A DNA stretch of 14,130 bases from positions 1 through 14,130 of the forward strand of contig JAFAXJ010000295.1 of NCBI GenBank assembly GCA_019241095.1, written 5' to 3'. Shown one piece after another: positions 1 to 7,111 of this stretch. Position 1 is the first letter of the stretch. Each line of letters begins with the position of its first letter. Position numbers and translations under genes: made by a program. The notes beneath the pieces were generated by a model. That model did no database searches, was not told the DNA's origin, and saw only the letters and a program-made list of their open reading frames with translations. Source of the DNA: Verrucomicrobiota bacterium (GTDB taxonomy: Bacteria; Verrucomicrobiota; Verrucomicrobiia; Chthoniobacterales; JAFAMB01).

Positions 1-1239
1 TGCTTGGGCCAGACGGGTAAGTTCCACACTTCCTGGGGCGACTTTCATTCATTCAAGAACCTCGCTGCACTACGGTTCGAGTGCCTGCGCATGCTGGCGC
101 ACGGAGCTAAGTGTTTGATCGGCGACCAACTCGCTCCCAGCGGTAAGATCGACGCGAACGTCTACAGCCTGGTGGGTCAGGTATACGAGGAAGTCGCACG
201 CAAGGAACCTTGGTGTGCGGAAGCGATGGCGGTGACTGAAATCGGGGTACTCACCGAGGAAGAGTTCACTGGCGGCGGGGTGGGTGCTTTGCCTGGAGCT
301 CTCAAAGGCGCAACCCGTATCCTCGAACAGGCTGCCCAGCAATTCGATGTTCTGGACTCAAGCAGCAATTTTTCCAATTACCGATGCCTGATCTTACCGG
401 ACCATATTCCGGTTTCTGAGGAACTGGCGCAAAAGCTCGAGCGATATGCCGCAGAGGGCGGCAGCATTCTTGCCAGCTTCGCTTCAGGGATGAATCAAAA
501 TCAGACCCGATTCACTACCGAATTGTTTGGGGTTTCTATTGCAGATCCGGGCCCCACCGACTTAAACGGTAATCTGGTTCGCGGGAAAGAGTTCGAACGT
601 CATGACTACTGCGAGTACCTCCTTCCTCAAGGCGATCTAGCATACGGTCTGCCGCAAACCGAACATGCGATGTACCGCAGAGGGATGGCTGTCCGTTCTG
701 AGGAGGAGACGGAAATACTCGCTCCAATAATCAGTTCCTATTTCGATCGCACTTATCGTCACTTCTGTTCTCATCGCCAGACACCTTCTTCTGGCATGAA
801 AGTTCAGCCGGGTATCGTCCGCAAAGGGCGCTGCATTTACTTTTCCAGCCCCATCTTCAGTCAGTATAATGACTGCGCGCCGAACTGGTGCAAACGGCTG
901 GTTCTTAACGCGCTTAGTCTTTTGCTGCCGGAACCTTTGATAAAACACGACGGACCTAGCACGTTGCAGGTAAGCCTCACCCAGCAACCAGAACAGAATC
1001 GCTGGATCGTCCACCTTTTGCATTTCATTCCGGAACGGCGTAGCGAGGAGCTCGATGTGATTGAAGACGTGATTCCGTTGTTCAACATCAAATTGAAGGT
1101 AAAGGCTCCACGGCCCGTGCGGCAGGTCACTATCGTGCCCGGGGAAGCTCCTGTCAGCTTGCAAACCGAGAACCCGTACGTCGTTCTGCAGATAGATCGC
1201 ATTGATGGTCACACGATGGTGTGCCTGACTTTTGAATAA
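1..1239 (+). CDS. Putative glycoside-hydrolase-like protein with beta-galactosidase trimerisation-like domain (5' partial)
   Basis: The frame is open from the first base to TAA at 1237-1239, so the N-terminal part lies outside the window; 412 residues are visible. Visible residues 1 to about 75 look like the end of a catalytic barrel of the hypothetical-glycosyl-hydrolase type (the stretch FHTSWGDFHSFKNLAALRFE). Residues about 77-182 resemble the glutamine-amidotransferase-like trimerisation domain of GH42 beta-galactosidases: a loop with LILPDHIPVSEELAQKLERY, then the glycine-rich AAEGGSILASF. The C-terminal part, with short strands (residues about 330-412), looks like a beta-sandwich. No catalytic acid can be assigned because the start is missing. 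It lies 23 bases upstream of an L-galactose-type dehydrogenase and probably shares its transcript, so release of an L-sugar such as L-galactose or L-fucose from a polysaccharide is a reasonable guess. Family placement is from memory of architecture, not an alignment; the substrate is inference. Confidence 0.6.
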   Translation, partial: CLGQTGKFHTSWGDFHSFKNLAALRFECLRMLAHGAKCLIGDQLAPSGKIDANVYSLVGQVYEEVARKEPWCAEAMAVTEIGVLTEEEFTGGGVGALPGALKGATRILEQAAQQFDVLDSSSNFSNYRCLILPDHIPVSEELAQKLERYAAEGGSILASFASGMNQNQTRFTTELFGVSIADPGPTDLNGNLVRGKEFERHDYCEYLLPQGDLAYGLPQTEHAMYRRGMAVRSEEETEILAPIISSYFDRTYRHFCSHRQTPSSGMKVQPGIVRKGRCIYFSSPIFSQYNDCAPNWCKRLVLNALSLLLPEPLIKHDGPSTLQVSLTQQPEQNRWIVHLLHFIPERRSEELDVIEDVIPLFNIKLKVKAPRPVRQVTIVPGEAPVSLQTENPYVVLQIDRIDGHTMVCLTFE

Positions 1240-1262
1240 GTAACGCTAAACCTTTTAGCTCG

Positions 1263-2219
1263 ATGGAATACCGACAATTGGGCAACACCGGCATGCAGGT
1301 GTCAATACTTAGTTTCGGCGCATCCTCGCTCGGGGGTGTTTTTCGTCCGGTGGATAGCCGAGAATGCGATGAGACGGTTCGGAGTGCTCTCGACAACGGT
1401 GTCAACTTCATTGATGTCTCACCTGCCTACGGCGAGACCCTTGCCGAACTTGCTTTGGGAAAGGCGCTCAAGGGTATCTCGCGGGATAAATACTATCTCG
1501 CAACGAAGATAGGCGCTTATAGCGAAGCAAAAGGTGATTACGACTATTCGGCCGAGCGCACGGAGCGAAGCTTACACGAGAGCCTAAGAAGATTGGGAGT
1601 GGCATATGTAGACTTGCTTCAGTGTCATGATGTGGAGTTTGCAGACCGTGACCAGATTGTGAACGAGACGATTCCTGCGCTGCAACGTCTAAAAACGCAG
1701 GGGTTGACCAGGTTTGTGGGAATTACCGGTCTGCCGCTGAAAGTGTTCACCAATATCCTCGATCGAGCGGGCGGCGTGGACACCATCCTCTCGTTTTGTC
1801 ATTACGAACTGAACGACAATTCGCTCGCCAGTCTCATTCCTTACCTGAAAGAGAAAGAAGTAGGCATCATCAACGCTTCACCCACCGGAATGGGCCTGCT
1901 AACCCCTCGCGGAGCGCCAAAGTGGCATCCTGCCAGCAGAACGTTAATCGAGGGTTGTCGCAAAGCCGTTGAGTTTTGCAAGACGAAAGGCGTCGATATT
2001 GTGAAGCTCGCCATTCAATATGCGTGCTCACACCCTGACATTTCGACAACCTTGGTCAGTACGGCTCAACCAAGGAATATTCTGAGCAACATTAGCTATG
2101 TTGAAGAGCCCATCGATAACCAACTTCTTGCTGAAGTGCTCGAGGTTCTTAAGCCGATCCACAATTTCAACTTTACCCGAGGCCGGCCTGAACATCGCGA
2201 TCCGCTCGTGGAAAGCTGA
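1263..2219 (+). CDS. Aldo/keto reductase, L-galactose/L-fucose dehydrogenase-like
   Basis: A complete 318-residue NAD(P)-dependent oxidoreductase with the aldo/keto reductase barrel. The catalytic tetrad is in place: Asp51 and Tyr56 (FIDVSPAYGE), Lys82 (LATKIGAY) and His122 (LLQCHDVEF). Its length and many blocks match plant L-galactose dehydrogenase closely: FGASSLGGVF near the start, ETIPALQRLKTQG, the FVGITGLPL block at about 151-159, SFCHYELNDNSL, and the GMGLLTPRGAPKWHPAS block at about 208-225. Members of this group oxidise L-galactose or L-fucose at C1 to the lactone in the cytoplasm. L-fucose is 6-deoxy-L-galactose, so the two substrates cannot be separated from sequence alone. It follows the hydrolase-like gene by 23 bases and precedes an LgoD-like dehydrogenase by 51 bases, which argues for an oxidative L-sugar pathway. 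ATG is the only sensible start; no Shine-Dalgarno sequence precedes it. Confidence 0.88.
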   Translation: MEYRQLGNTGMQVSILSFGASSLGGVFRPVDSRECDETVRSALDNGVNFIDVSPAYGETLAELALGKALKGISRDKYYLATKIGAYSEAKGDYDYSAERTERSLHESLRRLGVAYVDLLQCHDVEFADRDQIVNETIPALQRLKTQGLTRFVGITGLPLKVFTNILDRAGGVDTILSFCHYELNDNSLASLIPYLKEKEVGIINASPTGMGLLTPRGAPKWHPASRTLIEGCRKAVEFCKTKGVDIVKLAIQYACSHPDISTTLVSTAQPRNILSNISYVEEPIDNQLLAEVLEVLKPIHNFNFTRGRPEHRDPLVES

Positions 2220-2270
2220 GTCAGCGCAGTGTCCTGAAAGGCTGTTTACTGGTTAATGTAACGCGGTTCT

Positions 2271-3293
2271 ATGAAAGCAATTCGTCTGGAAAAACCTGAA
2301 AACTTGGTGTTGCTCTCCGCTGCACAAGAACCTGGATTGACAGGACCTGACGACGCGCTTGTACGCGTACACCGTATCGGTGTTTGCGGGACCGACATTC
2401 ATGCCTTCAACGGCGCCCAGCCTTTCTTCAGTTATCCTCGCATCCTCGGCCATGAGCTTGGAGTTGAAGTTATTAAAGTTGGCAGCTGCGTGGGAAACGT
2501 GAAACCGGGCGACCGTTGCTCGGTAGAACCATATCTTAATTGCGGGAACTGCATTGCGTGCCGCAGAAATAAGCCCAACTGTTGTGTGTACCTCCAGGTG
2601 CTGGGAGTGCACGTTGATGGAGGGATGCGGGAGAGCTTAGTATTGCCGGCTCACAAGCTGCACCCCTCAACAACTTTGACTCTCGATCAGCTAGCTTTGG
2701 TTGAGACACTCGGAATCGGATGCCACGCCGTCGAGCGCGCACGCGTTGAGAAAGACGAGTTCGTCCTTGTGATCGGTGCGGGCCCAATTGGACTCGCCGT
2801 GACGCAGTTCTCAATTGAAGCCGGAGCTCGAGTAATCATTATCGACATTCAACCAAAACGCCTGGATTTTTGCAGAGACAAACTTGGCGTTGGATATCTG
2901 GTCAATGCGGCAGCAGAGGATCCGCTTGCTACCCTCAAAGGAATAACCTCGGGCGATCTCCCGACGGCCGTTTTTGACGCCACTGGCAATCCGAAATCTA
3001 TGGCGGGTGCCTTTGAATATCCAGCGCATGGAGGCCGGCTGATATTTGTTGGCCTATTCCCGGGCGATATCACCTTCAATGATCCCAATTTTCACCGGCG
3101 TGAACTGAGCATCTTGTCCAGTCGCAATGCGCACCCGGAAAACTTCACTCGCATCATAGATTTAGTCGAAACCGGCCGGATAGACACCGCGCCGTGGATT
3201 AGCCACCGTGCCTCGTTCGATGACGCGGTCTCTGAGTTTCCCAGGTGGACCAGACCCGAAACAGGCGTCATCAAGGCAATGATCGAATTGTAG
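2271..3293 (+). CDS. Zinc-dependent alcohol dehydrogenase, L-galactonate 5-dehydrogenase (LgoD)-like
   Basis: A complete 340-residue medium-chain dehydrogenase. Catalytic zinc ligands are Cys39 (GVCGTDIH) and His61-Glu62 (LGHE); the structural zinc site is Cys91, Cys94, Cys97 and Cys105. The Rossmann glycine motif GAGPIG is at 169-174 and Asp192 at the end of the second strand favours NAD+. Beyond the general fold it shares long blocks with E. coli LgoD (YjjN): the QPFFSYPRILGHE block (50-62), VLGVHVDGG (about 110-118), FDATGNPKSM, and GRLIFVGLFPGDI followed by a conserved SSRNAHPENF. LgoD oxidises L-galactonate at C5 to D-tagaturonate in the cytoplasm, the step expected after lactone opening of the neighbouring dehydrogenase's product. 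No lactonase is visible nearby. A role in the L-fuconate route, for example as 2-keto-3-deoxy-L-fuconate dehydrogenase, remains possible. The class is certain; the exact substrate is inferred. Confidence 0.88.
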   Translation: MKAIRLEKPENLVLLSAAQEPGLTGPDDALVRVHRIGVCGTDIHAFNGAQPFFSYPRILGHELGVEVIKVGSCVGNVKPGDRCSVEPYLNCGNCIACRRNKPNCCVYLQVLGVHVDGGMRESLVLPAHKLHPSTTLTLDQLALVETLGIGCHAVERARVEKDEFVLVIGAGPIGLAVTQFSIEAGARVIIIDIQPKRLDFCRDKLGVGYLVNAAAEDPLATLKGITSGDLPTAVFDATGNPKSMAGAFEYPAHGGRLIFVGLFPGDITFNDPNFHRRELSILSSRNAHPENFTRIIDLVETGRIDTAPWISHRASFDDAVSEFPRWTRPETGVIKAMIEL

Positions 3294-3543
3294 CGTAGGC
3301 CCGGATCCGGAGAGCAATGCTCGGCCCGCCAGGCAACTGGTGAATATCAGGAATCTTTCGACGCGTACTCGCGTACTTACCAAAACGCTCCAGAACTGGG
3401 TTTCTTACAGCTATCCGCCAATGAATCCGCTCCCTCCGCTAAATGAAGCCGTATCTACGCTGTTCTTATTATGCCGGAAATGTCACATTATGATCCGCGC
3501 AGAAAATTAAAAGCTGTCTTAACGTCCGCGCCTAATCCGTATG

Positions 3544-4601
3544 TTATCGAATTGGGCCAGGATACAGCATACCTCCACGGTTCCACAGCTCATTGAAGCC
3601 ACGCGGAATCGCCAGAGCAGAGTCAGTCCCGAGATTGCGTCTAAAAATCTGCCGTAATTTCCTGTTGCTTTGATAACACGCGCTCCCCAGTGGTCGTCCA
3701 ACCCTACCGGCATTCCAACCCCGGGCGTCACTCCAAGCAAGTAACATATCTCCGGATCCTTACCAATCTCCATAGTGGTAAGATTATCACTGGAGATGCC
3801 GAGCGTTTCGGCTTGGATCAGCAGCGAGATGGTTGCATTCAACAACGTCAGCCATCTCAAATCCCCGGATCGGATCACCGCGCTGACCGGTACCATGCTG
3901 ATTGGTTCAGCCAATATGATAGCGTCGCCGGCTTGTTCGCGATTCGCTGCCCTCAACCGCGCCAACTCAGTTTCCTCCGCGCTCACAGCCATCACTCTCC
4001 CGGACAAAAACGCCGATTCCATTTCGTCCCACTCCTGAAAAGGAAAGAGCAGGAGCTGCCAACCAGCGCGCCGGAAGTAATTCCGAAGGTGCTCTTCATT
4101 GGCCATCTGCGTGTTTCCCTCGCTCACACAACCAGGCTGAACAGCGATTAAAATATTCCGCGATTGGCTGACGGCGGTGATTCCCGAATCTTTGGCAACC
4201 ATTACTTTCTGCACATTGAAAAAGAAAGGTTGTGATATCAGCAAACCCGAGGACGCCAGCTTTGAGGGCGCCATAGGATCAATCGGTAAGTACAGGTTTG
4301 TTTCGTTTTTGATTAGCTGCTCGGGGCCGGTTTTACGGTCTGAACTCACAAAGCTAACTTTGGTCGCATCACCTAATGCTGCAGCCGCTAACGCCTTTGT
4401 CAGCTCAATCGATAATCCTTCCCATTTTGTGCCGTTTGGAATATCAGCTAACCCTGCTCGAACGTTAACGCCGCATACTATTCTGCCCGCAGTTTTGATT
4501 CGATCAATTGTTTCCTGCGCGACGCCCCTATTAGACAGGCTTAACGCAACCGCGATTGTACTTAACAGGCGAGCGACTGAGTGACGGGCGATAGCTCTCA
4601 T
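3544..4601 (-). pseudogene. aapJ: AapJ/BztA-type amino-acid ABC transporter binding protein, frameshifted
   Basis: The reading frame starts at ATG 4601 with a signal peptide (hydrophobic core around residues 10-22, likely cleavage after GVA at 26-28) and runs like AapJ/BztA periplasmic general amino-acid-binding proteins (IKTAGRIVCGVN, GDATKVSFV, DPEICYLLGV, GLDDHWGARVIKATGNYG). After Gly317 (codon 3653-3651) the open frame continues with unrelated residues to a stop at 3519. The family C-terminus is in another frame: QIFRRNLG, then PRGFNELW and GGMLYPGPIR, ending at TAA 3546-3544. Restoring one lost base at about 3651-3653 would give a 352-residue protein of normal family length. The usual pocket motif RNTTWTxxRD is also absent; the region around residues 98-113 reads KNETNLYLPIDPMAPS instead. 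No permease or ATPase partner is near, and it stands alone between operons. A sequencing error could explain the frameshift but not the altered pocket. Confidence 0.82.
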
Positions 4602-4642
4602 TGCTGACTCTCTAGGTCCTTACTAACCTCTAAACAAGTAGA

Positions 4643-4648
4643 ATTATA
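4643..4648 (-). promoter_or_regulatory. Possible -10 box for the AapJ-like gene
   Basis: On the minus strand a perfect TATAAT lies 41 bases upstream of the ATG at 4601. The matching -35 position (17 bases further upstream) reads TAGCTT, a poor match to TTGACA, so this is only a candidate. It sits in the 128-base divergent gap shared with the phosphoesterase gene. Confidence 0.35.
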
Positions 4649-4729
4649 TTTACCCCGGTATTAACAAGCTAGCACTCCTGCCAGACAAAACTTTTCTTAC
4701 AATGCCTAACCCTAAAGTGAACTAACCAA

Positions 4730-6679
4730 ATGCATCCCAATTATACTACCCGAATCTCTACGATGCTTGGCTTTTGCCTCGCGTCGTCGGTCATCCAGGC
4801 CCAGCAGGAGCCTCTGGTTCAAACCGCGCCGAAACCTAATGCTGATATCGCACCCTATGTCACTCGTTTTGATTATGATCCATCAATCAGCAATTCGGAG
4901 ATCAAGAAACTTCTTCGTGACAAAATAAAGTACGTATTTGTTATTTTTCAGGAGAATCGATCTTTCGATTCTTATTTTGGGAGCTTCCCCGGAGCACATG
5001 GCTTATTTTCACAACCTGAGGCAGACACCCCAGGGTTTTATCAATACATCTTGAATACAGACGGGACCTATTCGGTAATCACGCCGTTCCGAATTGGTCA
5101 GGACTATGGCGCGTGGGATTTGGATGATGTAAATCATTCTCACAACCCGATGGTGGAAAAAATGAACATCATCAACGGTAATCCAGGCATGGACCAATTT
5201 GCCTTTGTTGAGGAAGGTCTGCATTTTAACACCCAACTTCCGACGTTGGCGGCCAAACAGTATGGGGAACTCGAAATGGCTTATGTCGATGGCGACACGA
5301 TTCCGTTTATGTGGAACTACGCGAATAAATTTGTCCTTTTCGATAATATCTTTCAAACGATCATCGGTCCTTCATCGCCGAACGCTATTGCGATGATTGC
5401 CGGGCAATCAGGTTCTACTCAGTGGGTAAAACACCCAAATACGGCTGCTATCAATGTCTCAGCAAATAGTACCCTTGGAATTGGCGTTCCAGTCGAAGGC
5501 GATCCGGATCCGCTCTGGGGCTCAGCGAAGGATCCGCTGCTAAATTCGGACAAACAGCCCATCAATCCGACTGATAACGCAAATAATGCCCAGATCAATC
5601 TGACTTTTGCTAGCCTGCCTTTCACTCTTACCGGGAGTGCGTTTGCAGCGCTGAGTCAGCAAGATCTTAACATAGCGGCAGACTTGGCTGACCTTCAGAA
5701 TGACATTCCTTATTTGACGAAACTTAATAAAGCGTCGGTCAAATGGGGCTGGTATCAGGAGGGCTATGATGCTGAGCCGACCGATAAAGGCAAGGAACAT
5801 ACTAGCTACATCGGTCATCATAACGGCCCGCAATACTTTGGCTATGTTGCCGCGAACCCGGCAATCAGTGTCAACCTGCATGGGTTAAACGATTTTTTCG
5901 TCGATATAAGTCAAGGAAAGCTAGGTAATGAGGGAGGCGTATTCTACCTGCGAGGAGGGTTCCAAAACCAAGCTGGGCTGACGCCGCTGAATAGCAACTC
6001 AACTGTCCAGAAAAATTTTCAAGGCAATGATGACCACCCCGGCTACTCAGATTCACAGTTGAGCGAAGCTCTGGTCGCTCGCGAGATCAATGCCATTGCT
6101 CAAAGTCCGTACTGGCAACACTGTGCAATCATCATCACTTATGATGAGTCCGAGGGTGATTACGATCACGTCCCACCCGAAATCATTGCCAACGATCCTA
6201 ACGGGCTAGCGCTCAGCCGTGGTCCCCGCATCCCGCTGCTTGTAATCTCTCCTTATGCGAAAGCACACGCCATTTCTCACGAAGTTGGTGACCACAATTC
6301 GGTGATCAAATTTATTGACTTGATTTGCGGCCTCACGCCCTTGCAGGAGCTGCCGGACGAAATTGCAGCTCAGCAGCTTGGAGAAACCCTGTATCACGAA
6401 CCGAACCTTGGCCCTGAAGATGGCCCGTCAACACCGGTTGGTGATCTAGCTTCCGCGTTCAGCGTTGGAAGGCTTAGAGGTATGATTCAGCCCCTTCCAG
6501 CAATTTACGCTAAGATACCTGAGTCTGACATCACCACACTTCCGCACTGGGGAACTAATCCGCTGAAAACGCATCTCCATATTACACCCACCGATTACGG
6601 CAGGAAGAATCCAATCCCAACCGACTTCAACCCTCGTCCGTCCTCTGAGCCCGGTTTCATTCCGCCACCAAGCTCATAG
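4730..6679 (+). CDS. Secreted phosphoesterase, phospholipase C / AcpA acid phosphatase family
   Basis: A complete 649-residue protein of the alkaline-phosphatase-like phosphoesterase family that includes bacterial non-specific phospholipase C and Francisella AcpA. A Sec signal peptide covers residues 1-24 (likely cut in VIQA-QQ), so it should act in the periplasm or outside the cell. Hallmarks in order: metal-site motif QENRSFDSYFGSFPGAHG (74-91), DDVNHSH (132-138), the nucleophile region GPSSPN (213-218), YDESEGDYDHVPPE (471-484) with the acidic metal ligands, and HEVGDHNS (517-524). The residue aligned with the phospholipase C threonine is a serine, as in AcpA, which leans toward phosphomonoesterase activity. 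The tail (about 626-649) is rich in Pro and Ser. It is monocistronic, divergent from the AapJ-like pseudogene and convergent with the epimerase gene. Likely role is freeing phosphate or head groups from organic phosphates; the substrate is unknown. Confidence 0.9.
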   Translation: MHPNYTTRISTMLGFCLASSVIQAQQEPLVQTAPKPNADIAPYVTRFDYDPSISNSEIKKLLRDKIKYVFVIFQENRSFDSYFGSFPGAHGLFSQPEADTPGFYQYILNTDGTYSVITPFRIGQDYGAWDLDDVNHSHNPMVEKMNIINGNPGMDQFAFVEEGLHFNTQLPTLAAKQYGELEMAYVDGDTIPFMWNYANKFVLFDNIFQTIIGPSSPNAIAMIAGQSGSTQWVKHPNTAAINVSANSTLGIGVPVEGDPDPLWGSAKDPLLNSDKQPINPTDNANNAQINLTFASLPFTLTGSAFAALSQQDLNIAADLADLQNDIPYLTKLNKASVKWGWYQEGYDAEPTDKGKEHTSYIGHHNGPQYFGYVAANPAISVNLHGLNDFFVDISQGKLGNEGGVFYLRGGFQNQAGLTPLNSNSTVQKNFQGNDDHPGYSDSQLSEALVAREINAIAQSPYWQHCAIIITYDESEGDYDHVPPEIIANDPNGLALSRGPRIPLLVISPYAKAHAISHEVGDHNSVIKFIDLICGLTPLQELPDEIAAQQLGETLYHEPNLGPEDGPSTPVGDLASAFSVGRLRGMIQPLPAIYAKIPESDITTLPHWGTNPLKTHLHITPTDYGRKNPIPTDFNPRPSSEPGFIPPPSS

Positions 6680-6699
6680 TTAAATCAGAAGAGTTCGGC

Positions 6700-6734
6700 T
6701 ACTCTACCTCGCGAAATTAGAAAAGGGTAGAGTA
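6700..6734. terminator. Hairpin downstream of the phosphoesterase gene
   Basis: tactctacc (6700-6708) and ggtagagta (6726-6734) form a perfect 9-bp stem with a 17-base loop, starting 21 bases after the stop codon. The downstream side reads ctttcc, so there is no real T run. It may end transcription weakly or protect the mRNA 3' end. Confidence 0.4.
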
Positions 6735-6844
6735 CTTTCCTCGAGCGCGGAGGCTAACAGCATGCTCTACCGCGCTCTACGCCGCTCGTGGAGAACAAAG
6801 GTCTCCATAGTCTAGTTCACTGGCGCCGCCTTTTGGCTTTGCTT

Positions 6845-6874
6845 CCGTGCTGATAAGCATCACGGGTTTTCTTC
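6845..6874 (+). terminator. Possible second terminator-like hairpin
   Basis: ccgtg (6845-6849) pairs with cacgg (6861-6865), with two further pairs inside after a mismatch, and is followed by gttttctt. The stem is short and imperfect, and it lies about 165 bases after the phosphoesterase stop, so support is weak. Confidence 0.2.
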
Positions 6875-7111
6875 CCCGTAATAAGTACCCTTTAAAAGAC
6901 CTCCGCTTCTCACGAGCGACCTAACAGCGGAGCATTGCTCCACTCAACGATGCGACACCAAGAGAGTGACTAGCCGATGCGAGCGAGCATACTTCCGGAA
7001 TTTCAGTTCCCGATTAGCACGAGCGAGTTGACGGATGTACAGTTTCGGAGGTGCTTACGCCGATTAGACGCTAACGCGCCGGACGGCCAATATACAACCC
7101 ATTTTCACCTC

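Larger units (their letters stand above)
6680..7111. other. Gene-free stretch between convergent genes
   Basis: These 432 bases lie between the 3' ends of the phosphoesterase and the epimerase genes. I see no supportable gene on either strand. It holds two hairpins (listed separately), the tandem-like pair gctctac at 6764-6770 and 6774-6780, and three copies of the 8-mer cacgagcg (inverted at 6783-6790, direct at 6911-6918 and 7018-7025). The reading frame that starts at 6977 on the plus strand runs through the epimerase gene and is judged spurious. Confidence 0.6.

Noticed and set aside
637..1212. Open frame of 191 codons on the minus strand
   Set aside because: It is antisense to the hydrolase-like gene, whose frame has clear domain features; the antisense product has none.
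3519..3543. End of the in-frame AapJ-like open frame as its natural C-terminus
   Set aside because: The residues after Gly317 do not resemble the family, while another frame encodes the expected tail ending at 3544.
3294..3543. Palindromes ccggatccgg and gagcaatgctc after the LgoD-like gene
   Set aside because: Stems are too short and lack a T run, so I do not call a terminator.
6731..6790. tRNA-like text on the minus strand (GGTAGAGC followed by CTGTTAG)
   Set aside because: The D-arm-like and anticodon-like pieces are there, but the anticodon stem does not pair, there is no TTCGA-type T arm and no acceptor stem, so it is not a tRNA gene.
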